Part shown: positions 49,886 to 58,572 of the stretch, in pieces
Numbering within the stretch: position 1 is the stretch's first letter
Layout: every line of letters begins with the position of its first letter
NCBI GenBank assembly: GCA_030019365.1
Contig: JASEFA010000013.1
Coordinates: forward strand, 1 to 61,393
From: Bacillota bacterium
GTDB taxonomy: Bacteria > Bacillota > Sulfobacillia > JACIYH01
Direction: 5' to 3'
Length of the DNA stretch: 61,393 bases
Made by a program: the position numbers and the translations under genes
The notes under the pieces: model-generated
Database searches by the model: none
What the model saw: the letters and a program-made list of their open reading frames with translations, nothing else
What the model was told of the DNA's origin: nothing

Positions 49886-49891
49886 TATAAT
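49886..49891 (+). promoter_or_regulatory. extended -10 promoter of the RlmD-like gene
   Basis: TGA-TATAAT is a perfect extended -10; no -35 is evident. ATG 49909 follows only 17 bases later with GAGGAGACGAGG as ribosome-binding site, so the transcript is nearly leaderless. Confidence 0.6.
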
Positions 49892-49908
49892 CCCTCGAGG
49901 AGACGAGG

Positions 49909-51327
49909 ATGAGCGCGAAAGCTGAAGCCAAACCCCCGGTCGTACCGGGCGAAAGGATCAACGTCCTCCCCGAGGGCATGGGCGAGCACGGGGAGGGTGT
50001 AGCCCGCTACCGGGGGTTCAGTGTATTTGTGGAGGGAGCAATCCCGGGGGATGAGGTCCGGGCGGAGATCGTCCAGGTCAAGCAGAACTACGCCCGTGCC
50101 CGGACGCTCGAGATCATCCGACCGGCACCCCACCGGGTCCCACCGCCGTGCTCCGTGTTCGGACGCTGCGGCGGCTGCCGGCTTCAGCACATGGAGTACG
50201 CCGAGCAACTGCGCCGGAAAACCTGGCTGGTGGGTGATGCCCTGGCCAGGATAGGGCGGCTGAACGACGTGCTCGTCCACGATACGCTGGGGGCCGCTCA
50301 GCCCTGGCGCTACCGCACCAAGGCTCTCTTCCCGGTCGGCCGTGCGCCCCGGGGGGAGGGCGTGGTCGTGGGGCTGTACGCGCGGGGCACCCACCGCATC
50401 GTCGAGGTCTCGAACTGCCCCGTGCAGCACCCGGTGAACAACGAGATCCTGGTCGCCGCCAGGGAACTGATCGTGCGATACCGGTATGCCCCCTACGACG
50501 AGACCACGGGAACCGGCCTCGTGCGTCACCTGCTGGCCCGCACGGGGGCGGCCACCGGGCAGGCGGTGGCGGGAGTCGTGATCAACGGCCGCACCCTGCC
50601 GCGGGGCAGGGAGTTCGCCCGCGACCTCATGCGGCGCGTTCCCGCCCTCAGGAGCGTGGTGCTCAACATCAATACCCGGCGGAGTAACGTGATCCTGGGC
50701 GAGGAGACCAGGGTGCTGGGCGGGCAGGCGGCCATCGAGGACCGCCTGGGCGACTTCGTCTTCCGGGTCTCGGCCCGCTCCTTCTTCCAGGTCAACCCGG
50801 CCCAGGCCCTTGTCCTCTACCGGCAGGCCGTGGCCTACGCCGCCCTCACGGGAGAAGAAACCGTGCTGGACGCCTACAGCGGCACGGGTACGATCGCCCT
50901 CTTCCTGGCGCGCGGGGCGGCAAAGGTGACGGGCATGGAGGAAGTCCCCGAGGCGGTCGCCGACGCCCGCCAAAACGCCGCCCGCAATGGCATTGCCAAC
51001 GTGGAGCTCCTGCCCGGCCGGGTCGAGGAACTGCTCGAAGGTCCCGGCGCCCGGTCCCTCCGCCCGGACGTGGTGGTCCTCGACCCGCCGCGGGCAGGGG
51101 TTCCTGCGGCCACCCTGGAGGCGATCGCCCGTCTGGGCCCCCGGCGGCTGGTTTACGTGAGCTGCAACCCGGCCACCCTGGCGCGGGACCTCGCCATCCT
51201 CCACGGCCACGGGTACCGCACTCTCGAGGTGCAGCCTGTGGACATGTTCCCCCAGACCGCCCACGTGGAGGCGGTGGCCCGGGTGGTGCGGGCGGCTGGT
51301 GATAGCTCACGGCAATTATGCCAGTAA
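49909..51327 (+). CDS. 23S rRNA (uracil-5-)-methyltransferase, RlmD/RumA family
   Basis: 472 residues. N-terminal TRAM domain (residues ~10-75), [4Fe-4S] cysteines in CSVFGRCGGCRLQHM plus VSNCPVQHP, and a Rossmann methyltransferase domain with VLDAYSGTGTIALFLARGAA, VVVLDPPRAGV and the catalytic VYVSCNPATLARDLAIL. It makes 5-methyluridine in 23S rRNA. The exact position (U747 or U1939 type) cannot be told from the sequence. Confidence 0.93.
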   Translation: MSAKAEAKPPVVPGERINVLPEGMGEHGEGVARYRGFSVFVEGAIPGDEVRAEIVQVKQNYARARTLEIIRPAPHRVPPPCSVFGRCGGCRLQHMEYAEQLRRKTWLVGDALARIGRLNDVLVHDTLGAAQPWRYRTKALFPVGRAPRGEGVVVGLYARGTHRIVEVSNCPVQHPVNNEILVAARELIVRYRYAPYDETTGTGLVRHLLARTGAATGQAVAGVVINGRTLPRGREFARDLMRRVPALRSVVLNINTRRSNVILGEETRVLGGQAAIEDRLGDFVFRVSARSFFQVNPAQALVLYRQAVAYAALTGEETVLDAYSGTGTIALFLARGAAKVTGMEEVPEAVADARQNAARNGIANVELLPGRVEELLEGPGARSLRPDVVVLDPPRAGVPAATLEAIARLGPRRLVYVSCNPATLARDLAILHGHGYRTLEVQPVDMFPQTAHVEAVARVVRAAGDSSRQLCQ

Positions 51328-51415
51328 CCACCTGCGGGGTACAGGCCCGGGCCGCCATCTCACATGCGCAGGGGAGTCCGCCACCATCGCGAAGTAGCCT
51401 GTGAGGGGGGACTCC

Positions 51416-52714
51416 GTGAGCAGGCCCGTGGTGGCGCTGACCGGGTGGGATGACGCCGGTGACGCCCTGAGGAAAGCGATCGCACTGTGCGACGGGCTGG
51501 CCGGCTTCCGCACTACCGATCGCATCCTCATCAAGCCCAACCTGGTGTTCTGGGACTTCGACCTGCCCTTTCCCCCCTACGGGGTGGTGACCACCACGGC
51601 CGTCGTCTCCGCCCTGGTCCGCCTACTGCACGAAGAAGGCTTCCACCACATCACCATTGGCGAAGCCCCCCTGCCCGTCCCTGCCAGCCGGGGCAGGGAG
51701 ATCTTCAGGGCGCTGGGCTACGAGCGCCTGCGCGAACGGTACGGGGTGGAGTTGGTCGACTTCAACGAGGAACCCTTCGTGCCCGTCCCTTTGGGCGAGT
51801 TCAGCCTCCGCCTGGCCCGCCGGGCCCTGGAGGCCGACCGCATCATCAACGTGCCCGTGCTCAAGACCCACAACCAGTCCGTGGTCTCGCTGGGACTCAA
51901 GAACCTCAAGGGTTGCCTCAGCAAGGGCTCCAAGATGTTCTGCCACCATCCCCGCCTGCCCCTCGACCATCTGTTTCCGCGCATCGTGGAACATCTGCCG
52001 GTGGCACTGACCATCATCGACGGTGTATTCGCCCTGGAGAGGGGACCCGGCCCCACGGGCAGGGCCTACCGCAAGGACCTTCTGGTCGCCTCCCGGGACG
52101 CCTTCGCCTGCGACGTGGTGGGGGCGGCCCTCATGGGGTACAGCACCGAGGACGTGCCGCACCTGCACTTCTTCGCCCGCCGCAACGGCCGCAGCCCCCA
52201 TCTGGACGCAATCGAGATGAGGGGGGACGACCTCGCCACCCATCGCTTCCGCGTTGAGTACGACTGGGAGTGGACCGAGGACGGCACCGGGCCGGCAGGC
52301 TTCCGCGAGCGCGGCATCACCGGGATCGCCGTGCGCAAGTACGACGACACCCTGTGTACCGGGTGCTCGACCCTGTTCAACCCCATGCTCATCATGCTCA
52401 TGGCCGCATACCGGGGCCACCCCTTTCCCAACGTGGAGGTGGTGAGCGGAAAGCGCCAGCTCGCTCAGCCCGGGTTCGACCGCACCGTACTATTCGGCCG
52501 GTGTTCGTGCCGCCTCAACCACGGTAATCCCCACATCCGGAAGGCCATCCCCTTTCCCGGCTGTCCTCCCGACCTCAGCCAGTTCGTGGCCCTCATGGGG
52601 GACGAAGGCATCGCCTGCGACCCCCGGGACTACGCCCGGTACCGCCACTATCTCTTCTGCCGTTACCAGGCCCAGGACGGCTTCAACCTCCGCCTGTATG
52701 ACTTCCCCAGCTGA
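51416..52714 (+). CDS. DUF362-family protein
   Basis: 432 residues from GTG 51416 (GAGGGGGG upstream). DUF362 pattern: RILIKPNLVFWDFDLPFPPY, GEAPLPVPASRGREIFRALG, NVPVLKTHNQSVVSLGLKNL and LTIIDGVFALERGPG. The C-terminal third adds CTGCSTLF and several single cysteines (FGRCSCRLNHG, FPGCPP) that could hold an iron-sulfur cluster. The family's activity is unknown; it is frequent in anaerobes. Confidence 0.8.
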   Translation: MSRPVVALTGWDDAGDALRKAIALCDGLAGFRTTDRILIKPNLVFWDFDLPFPPYGVVTTTAVVSALVRLLHEEGFHHITIGEAPLPVPASRGREIFRALGYERLRERYGVELVDFNEEPFVPVPLGEFSLRLARRALEADRIINVPVLKTHNQSVVSLGLKNLKGCLSKGSKMFCHHPRLPLDHLFPRIVEHLPVALTIIDGVFALERGPGPTGRAYRKDLLVASRDAFACDVVGAALMGYSTEDVPHLHFFARRNGRSPHLDAIEMRGDDLATHRFRVEYDWEWTEDGTGPAGFRERGITGIAVRKYDDTLCTGCSTLFNPMLIMLMAAYRGHPFPNVEVVSGKRQLAQPGFDRTVLFGRCSCRLNHGNPHIRKAIPFPGCPPDLSQFVALMGDEGIACDPRDYARYRHYLFCRYQAQDGFNLRLYDFPS

Positions 52715-52830
52715 CGCCCGCGTACGACACCTATCCCGACGCCTGGTCAGCCGACCCGGGGAGGCAAACATCTGGCTTTATGGCCTTGGCCGGCAGGAAA
52801 TCAGGTCCGGGCTGTCGAAAGCAACCAGCA

Positions 52831-52855
52831 GAACGGTGTTCCCCGTACTAGAACA
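52831..52855 (+). promoter_or_regulatory. GAAC/GTTC inverted-repeat array, candidate IclR operator
   Basis: GAAC (52831), GTTC (52838) and GAAC (52851) give two overlapping palindromes: GAAC-GGT-GTTC, and TGTTC-N9-GAACA (52837-52855). It lies ~85 bases before the iclR-type start in the only non-coding stretch (52715-52937). IclR proteins often bind such palindromes near their own promoter. No clear -35/-10 was found. Confidence 0.45.
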
Positions 52856-52937
52856 GCACGCTCGCACAGTGCTCATCATGGAACGGCGTCTGGGAGGGCG
52901 TGCCAGGACCTGACACGCCTGAACGGAGGAGGCGAAG

Positions 52938-53726
52938 GTGCCGGTGGGCAGACCCGGGCGATCGCAGCCAGAAGTCACTCGCGCGGTGGACAGGGCGCTG
53001 CAGATCCTGCTTCTCCTCGGCGCACAGGGAGAGATGGGGGTGACCGAGATCGCCTCCCAGCTGGGCACCTGGAAGTCAACGGTTCACCGCACCCTGGCCA
53101 CCCTGGCCGCCCGCGGTTTTGTGGTGAAGCAACCGGGCACCGACCGCTACTTCCTGGGCGTCAAGCTGTTCTCCCTGGGGATGCGCTGGCGCGAGAAGGT
53201 GGGACTGGTGCCCATCGTGCGCCCGGTGATGGAGCAGCTGGCTGCATCCGCGGGCGAAACCGTGCATCTGGTAGTACTGGATGCCGACCCCGCCGCACCC
53301 CACACGGTGGTGGTGGTCGACCGTGTGGAATCAGACCACGTCCTGGGCATAACCCCCCGCGTGGGCTTCGGTTCGGCGGCCCACTGCTCCGCCGTGGGCA
53401 AGGTGCTGCTCGCCCATTCCCCCGCCGAAGTGGTGAAACAGATCATCCGCACCCGGGGCCTCCCCCGCCTCACCCCCTATACCATCACCACGGAGGAGGC
53501 CTTGCGCGCGGAACTGGCCGCGGTCAGGGACCGGGGGTACGCCGTGGACAACGAGGAGATGGAGATAGGACTGTATTGCGTGGCCGCCCCCATCCGCGAT
53601 GTCTCGGGCAGCGTGGTGGCGGCCATGAGCGTATCGGGTCCGGTGGGCCGCCTCGCCCCCCGCCAGGAAGAGTCGGCCCGGGCGGTGGTGGCGGCCGCCC
53701 GGGCGGCATCCGCCCGCCTCGGCTAG
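52938..53726 (+). CDS. IclR-family transcriptional regulator
   Basis: 262 residues from GTG 52938 (GGAGGAGG upstream). N-terminal winged helix (ALQILLLLGAQGEMGVTEIA, SQLGTWKSTVHRTLATLAAR) and a C-terminal GAF-like effector domain (SAAHCSAVGKVLLAHSP, GYAVDNEEMEIGLYCVAAPI). It directly precedes iorA (51 bases) and is the likely regulator of the ior/acd operon, sensing an aromatic or 2-oxo-acid metabolite. Confidence 0.92.
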   Translation: MPVGRPGRSQPEVTRAVDRALQILLLLGAQGEMGVTEIASQLGTWKSTVHRTLATLAARGFVVKQPGTDRYFLGVKLFSLGMRWREKVGLVPIVRPVMEQLAASAGETVHLVVLDADPAAPHTVVVVDRVESDHVLGITPRVGFGSAAHCSAVGKVLLAHSPAEVVKQIIRTRGLPRLTPYTITTEEALRAELAAVRDRGYAVDNEEMEIGLYCVAAPIRDVSGSVVAAMSVSGPVGRLAPRQEESARAVVAAARAASARLG

Positions 53727-53776
53727 CGCGAGGTAACGGGGGGCAACGCGGGATGGGAGCAGAGGGAGGTGATCCT

Positions 53777-55681
53777 GTGGTCCAGGTGACCGAACAGCCC
53801 CCGGGTGCGGGCACCAGGGTACTCCTGTCGGGGAATGAGGCCATAGCCCGGGGGGCTTACGAAGCTGGGGTCAGGGTGGCGGCCGGTTACCCCGGCACCC
53901 CCGCCACGGAGGTAATTGAGGCACTGGCGCGATACCCGGAGGTCTGGGTGCAGTGGTCTACCAACGAGAAAGTGGCCGTGGAGGTGGTGATCGGCGCCTC
54001 CTTTGCAGGCGCCCGCGCCCTGGCAGCCATGAAGCACGTGGGGCTGAACGTGGCCGCCGACCCTCTCCTGACTTTCTGCTACATGCCCACCAACGGTGGC
54101 ACCGTCATCGTGTCGGCCGACGACCCCGGTATGCACTCTTCCCAGAACGAACAGGACAACCGCCAGTACGGCCGCATGGCCCGTACCCCGGTACTCATGC
54201 CCTCCGACTCGGCCGAGGCCAGGGACTTCACCCGGGCCGCCTTCGACCTCTCCGAGAGGTTCGCCACCCCGGTGATCCTGCGCAGCACCACCCGCCTCTC
54301 CCACGGGCGCAGCCCGGTGACCCTCGGCCCCCGCCAGGAGGGGCCAAAACCCCTCCGCTTCGAACGCAGGCCCCCGGACTTCGTAATGTTACCCGCCCAT
54401 GCCCGCCGCCGCCACCCCGTGGTGGAGGAGCGGCTCGACGCCCTGCGCGCGTACGCGGAGGATTGCCCCCTCAACCGGGTGGAATGGCGCAGCACCGACC
54501 TGGGCTTCATCACGGGCGGGGTGGCATACCAGTACGTGAAAGAGGCGTTCCCCGATGCCTCCGTGCTCAAGCTGGGCCTGGCTTACCCCATCCCGCGCGA
54601 ACTCATCCGCCGCTTCGCCGCCGGGGTGCGCCAGCTCTTCGTAGTGGAAGAGGGAGATCCCTTCTGGGAGGAACTGATCCTGGCGCAGGGCACGGGTGTC
54701 CTCGGCCAGGGGGTGGCCGGCCCGCAGGTGTTCCCCCGGATAGGCGAGTTGTCCGTAGGAACGGTGCGCCACGCCGCAGCCCACTTCCTCCACCGCACCG
54801 TCACTACTTCCACCGTGGCCGCCATCCCGGCGGGGTCGCCGCCGCCGCCGCCCACCACACCGGAGCCCACGTCGGGCGCGGCGCCATCGCCGGCACCGGA
54901 GCCCGTGGGGAGCGCGGCGGAATTGCCGGGTCGGCCGCCCGTGCTGTGCGCCGGCTGCCCCCACCGCGGCGTCTTCTACGTGCTGGCCAAGTACCACCTC
55001 ATCACCACCGGCGACATCGGCTGCTACACCCTGGGGGCAGCACCGCCCTTCCACAGCATCGACACCTGCACCTGCATGGGGTCATCCATCGGGCACGCCC
55101 TGGGCCTGGAGAAAGCGCTGGGACCCGACTTCTCCCGCCGGGCGGTGGCGGTCATAGGAGACTCCACCTTCGTCCACTCGGGCATCACCCCCCTCATCGA
55201 CATGGTTTACAACCGGGGCACGGGCACGGTGATCATCCTGGACAACGGCACCACCGCCATGACCGGGCACCAGGGCCACCCGGCCTCCGGCTGGGACGCC
55301 CGGCACCAGCCCGCTCCCCGCCTCGACCTGGAGGCCCTGTGCCGGGCCTGCGGGGTGAATGACGTCGGGGTAGTGGACGCGTACGATCTCAAGGCGGTGG
55401 AGAAGGCGGTAAAGGCTGCGCTGGCGCGCCCGGAGCCCTCGGTGATCATCGCCCGGCGGGCGTGCGTGCTGCTCCCGGGCGCCGCGGCACCCCCCATCCG
55501 CTTCCTTCCCGAGAAGTGCATCGACTGCACCGCCTGCTTCCGCATTGGATGTCCCGCCCTGGAGAAGGACACCGGGCGGGGGGGCAAGCGCCCGCGCCTG
55601 AACGAAGGGCTGTGCACGGGCTGCCTCATGTGCGTGCAACTGTGCAAGCCGGGAGCCCTGGTACCTCCCGAGGAGGCCTAG
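53777..55681 (+). CDS. iorA: indolepyruvate:ferredoxin oxidoreductase alpha subunit
   Basis: 634 residues from GTG 53777 (GGGAGGTGATCC). Pyrimidine-binding and domain II: LLSGNEAIARGAYEAGVRVA, AAGYPGTPATEVIEAL, MHSSQNEQDNRQYGRMARTP. TPP site: TTGDIGCYTLGAAPPF, VIGDSTFVHSGITPLIDMVY, VIILDNGTTAMTGHQGHPAS. The C-terminal ferredoxin has CIDCTACFRIGCPALEKD and CTGCLMCVQLCKPGAL, two [4Fe-4S] clusters. A Pro/Ala linker (~355-385) is unusual in length. With IorB it oxidises aryl-pyruvates to aryl-acetyl-CoA, reducing ferredoxin. Confidence 0.94.
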   Translation: MVQVTEQPPGAGTRVLLSGNEAIARGAYEAGVRVAAGYPGTPATEVIEALARYPEVWVQWSTNEKVAVEVVIGASFAGARALAAMKHVGLNVAADPLLTFCYMPTNGGTVIVSADDPGMHSSQNEQDNRQYGRMARTPVLMPSDSAEARDFTRAAFDLSERFATPVILRSTTRLSHGRSPVTLGPRQEGPKPLRFERRPPDFVMLPAHARRRHPVVEERLDALRAYAEDCPLNRVEWRSTDLGFITGGVAYQYVKEAFPDASVLKLGLAYPIPRELIRRFAAGVRQLFVVEEGDPFWEELILAQGTGVLGQGVAGPQVFPRIGELSVGTVRHAAAHFLHRTVTTSTVAAIPAGSPPPPPTTPEPTSGAAPSPAPEPVGSAAELPGRPPVLCAGCPHRGVFYVLAKYHLITTGDIGCYTLGAAPPFHSIDTCTCMGSSIGHALGLEKALGPDFSRRAVAVIGDSTFVHSGITPLIDMVYNRGTGTVIILDNGTTAMTGHQGHPASGWDARHQPAPRLDLEALCRACGVNDVGVVDAYDLKAVEKAVKAALARPEPSVIIARRACVLLPGAAAPPIRFLPEKCIDCTACFRIGCPALEKDTGRGGKRPRLNEGLCTGCLMCVQLCKPGALVPPEEA

Positions 55682-55685
55682 TCCG

Positions 55686-56360
55686 ATGATCGAAGTTATC
55701 ATCCGCCCGGGGGCGGAGCGCACCGAGTCCCCGGCAACCGCAACGGGTACGGGGCAGATCGAGGACATCGTGATCGCCAGTGTGGGGGGACAGGGCGCTA
55801 TCCTGGCCACCCGTATCCTGGCGTCCCTCTTTCTCGGCCAGGGGTGGGAGGTTAAGACCTCCGAAGTGCATGGCATGGCCCAGCGGGGCGGGAGCGTGGA
55901 GAGCCACGTGCGCCGGGGTCGGACCGTTCACTCACCGCTGGTACCGCGCGGGGAGGCCAACCTCTTGCTCGCCCTGGAGCAACTGGAGGCGTTGCGGTTC
56001 CTGCCCTGGTTGCGGTCGGGGGGTACCTGCGTGTGCAGCACGGAACGCATCGCCCCCGTCACCGTCACCCAGGGGAACCAGGCCTACCCGGAAGGGGTGC
56101 GGGAGATCCTGGCGGAGAAGGCGGGTACCCTGTTGTGGGTAGACGCCCCCGCCCTGGCCCGCGGGGCGGGCAACCTGCGGGCAGCCAACGTGGCCCTGCT
56201 GGGTGCCCTCTCCCCCCTCCTGGAGGCAACCGAGCAGGAGTGGCAGCAGGCCATCACCGCACACCTGCCCGAGCGGGTGCGGGCGGTGAACCTGGCCGCC
56301 TTCCGCCTGGCCCGCGAACTCAGCCTGGCCCGCCTCCACGCCGGAACTCGCCCCGCATAG
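55686..56360 (+). CDS. iorB: indolepyruvate:ferredoxin oxidoreductase beta subunit
   Basis: 224 residues from ATG 55686, four bases after iorA. Pyruvate-ferredoxin oxidoreductase gamma-domain pattern: IVIASVGGQGAILATRILAS, EVHGMAQRGGSVESHVRRG, and LLLALEQLEALRFLPWLR. A 25-residue N-terminal extension precedes the domain. It completes the Ior enzyme with IorA. Confidence 0.93.
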   Translation: MIEVIIRPGAERTESPATATGTGQIEDIVIASVGGQGAILATRILASLFLGQGWEVKTSEVHGMAQRGGSVESHVRRGRTVHSPLVPRGEANLLLALEQLEALRFLPWLRSGGTCVCSTERIAPVTVTQGNQAYPEGVREILAEKAGTLLWVDAPALARGAGNLRAANVALLGALSPLLEATEQEWQQAITAHLPERVRAVNLAAFRLARELSLARLHAGTRPA

Positions 56361-56379
56361 TCACGAGGAGGTACACCTC

Positions 56380-58560
56380 ATGAGCGACGCCGACACCCGA
56401 GGAAACCTGGATGCCTTCTTCGCGCCCCGCACGGTGGCGGTGGTGGGGGCCTCACGCGACCCCGCCAAAATCGGGCATCTGGTGCTGAAGTACCTCCTGG
56501 AGAGCGACGCCCGCGTCTACCCGGTCAACCCGTCCGCCGGGGAGATCCTGGGCCGGCCCTGTTACCCGGACCTGGCCTCCATCCCGGAGGACGTCGACCT
56601 GGCGGTGCTGGCCGTACCCGCACCGGCCACCGTGGAGATGGTCCGGCAGTGCGTGGAGAAGGGCGTGCGCGCCATCATCGGCCAGGCCTCCGGCTTCGGA
56701 GAAACCGGGGAAGAGGGCAGACGCCTCGAAGAACAGATCAAGGGGATTCTAAGCGCCGTGCCCGCGGAGAGGCGGCCCCGCTTCCTGGGACCGAACACCC
56801 TGGGGGTATATGTGCCCAGGCGACGCCTTGACACCACCTTTACCCTGCGGGAGCGCAGCCCCCGGCCCGGACCGGGCGACATCGCCTTCATCTCCCAGAG
56901 CGGCGCCACCGCCGTATGCATCATGGAGGCGGCCGCTTCCCTGGGGGTAGGGCTCTCCGCGTTCGCCGGCATCGGCAACAAGCTGGATGTGGACGAAAAC
57001 GAGTTGCTCGACTACTTCGCCGAAGACCCTCATACCCGCGCCATCGCCTTCTACCTGGAGAGCTTCCGGGACGGGCGCGGCTTCCTGGAGAGGTGCCGCC
57101 GCATCACCCCCCACACGCCGGTGGTGGTGCTCAAGACGGGCCGCTCGGCGGCGGGGGCGCGGGCCGCCGCCCTGCACACGGGATCCCTAGTGGGCTCCGA
57201 CCGGGTGGTGGAGGGGGCGCTGCGCCAGGTGGGTGCCTTCCGGGCGTACGACGAGGAGGAACTCGTGGACATGGCCCGGGCCCTGGGCCACGGCCGTCCC
57301 CTCCCCGGCAAGAGGGTGGCGGTGCTCACCACCGCCGGCGGCCTGGGCGTGATCGCCACCGACCTCTTGGAATCCCGCGAGCGGGGGGCAGGCCTGGAAC
57401 TGGCCACCCTGTCCGAGCAGGGCCGGGGACGCCTGCGCTCGGCGCTGGTCCCGTTCGCTGCCGTGGAGAACCCCGTCGACCTCACCGCAAACAGCAGCAA
57501 CGAGCATTACGCCGCCAGCCTGGAGGTCCTCGAAGCGGAAGCCGGCGTAGACGCCGTCCTGTGCGTGATGCAGTTCCAGAGTCCCTTTGTCGACGACCGC
57601 CTGGCAGGGCTCATCATGGACCGCTTCCACCACGGACCCAAACCCATGGTGGTGGTGACCATCGGGGGCGAGCTCTCCCAGCGCGGCCTGCGCCAGGTGG
57701 TGGGGGCGGGCGTCCCCGCCTACCCCTCCCTGCGGCGGGCCGTGCGGGCCCTGGCCGCCCTCTATGAGCGTGGCCTTTACCTCTCCCGTCAGCGCCCCGG
57801 CCCCGAAGCGCCCGCCGCCACCGCCGCCGGGCATCCGTCCCCCCTGGCATGCGCGGGGCAGGCGGCGGACGACCCACGGAAGATGGTGCGGCCCGGGGTC
57901 CCCCTGGCCGAGCACCAGGTCAAAGACCTTCTCGCCACCTACGGCATCCCGGTGCCGCCACGGCTTGTGCTGCAGCCAGGGGATGCATCGCGGCCCGGGA
58001 ATGGATCGGGGCGTGGGGGCGCGTTGCCACCTGGGAACCTCCCCTTCCCCTATCCCGTGGTGGTGAAGACTTCCGCCCCCGACATCCTCCACAAGACCGA
58101 GCTGGGGGGCGTGCGTCTGGGCATCCGCGACCGGGACGAGTTGGACGAGGCCCTCGCCGCCATGGGCGCACGGTTCCCGGGCAAGACCCTCGTGGTGGAA
58201 GCCCAGGAGCCCCCCGGCGTGGAGGCCATCGTGGGCTTCATCCACGATGCCACTTTCGGCCCCTCCCTCATGGTAGGGTTGGGCGGCATCTTCACCGAGT
58301 TGTACCAGGACGTGGCCTTCCGGGTGGCCCCCATCACCGCAGCTGACGCCCGCGACATGATCCAGCAACTGCGCGGGGGTCACCTCTTCGACGGCTTCCG
58401 CGGCATCAGGGCCGGCCGGGAAGCGCTGGTCTCCGTGCTGATGGGGATGTCGCGCCTGGCCGAAGACCTGGGCGACCACATCGAGCAGATGGACCTCAAC
58501 CCCGTGATCATCTACCCGGACCGGGCCGTGGTCGTGGACGCCAAGCTCCGCGTTCGCTGA
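56380..58560 (+). CDS. ADP-forming acyl-CoA synthetase (fused alpha-beta)
   Basis: 726 residues from ATG 56380 (GAGGAGG upstream). Alpha part: CoA-binding domain (AVVGASRDPAKIGHLVLKYL), ligase domain with FISQSGATAVCIMEAAAS and the phosphorylated His in ALHTGSLVGSDRVVEGALRQ. A Pro/Ala/Gly-rich linker (~470-505) leads to the beta ATP-grasp part (YPVVVKTSAPDILHKTELGG, MVGLGGIFTELYQDVAFRVA, EQMDLNPVIIYPD). It turns aryl-acetyl-CoA plus ADP and phosphate into the acid, CoA and ATP. It forms an energy-conserving unit with IorAB. The 3' end is duplicated at 59725. Confidence 0.93.
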   Translation: MSDADTRGNLDAFFAPRTVAVVGASRDPAKIGHLVLKYLLESDARVYPVNPSAGEILGRPCYPDLASIPEDVDLAVLAVPAPATVEMVRQCVEKGVRAIIGQASGFGETGEEGRRLEEQIKGILSAVPAERRPRFLGPNTLGVYVPRRRLDTTFTLRERSPRPGPGDIAFISQSGATAVCIMEAAASLGVGLSAFAGIGNKLDVDENELLDYFAEDPHTRAIAFYLESFRDGRGFLERCRRITPHTPVVVLKTGRSAAGARAAALHTGSLVGSDRVVEGALRQVGAFRAYDEEELVDMARALGHGRPLPGKRVAVLTTAGGLGVIATDLLESRERGAGLELATLSEQGRGRLRSALVPFAAVENPVDLTANSSNEHYAASLEVLEAEAGVDAVLCVMQFQSPFVDDRLAGLIMDRFHHGPKPMVVVTIGGELSQRGLRQVVGAGVPAYPSLRRAVRALAALYERGLYLSRQRPGPEAPAATAAGHPSPLACAGQAADDPRKMVRPGVPLAEHQVKDLLATYGIPVPPRLVLQPGDASRPGNGSGRGGALPPGNLPFPYPVVVKTSAPDILHKTELGGVRLGIRDRDELDEALAAMGARFPGKTLVVEAQEPPGVEAIVGFIHDATFGPSLMVGLGGIFTELYQDVAFRVAPITAADARDMIQQLRGGHLFDGFRGIRAGREALVSVLMGMSRLAEDLGDHIEQMDLNPVIIYPDRAVVVDAKLRVR

Positions 58561-58572
58561 GTCGGCCCAACC

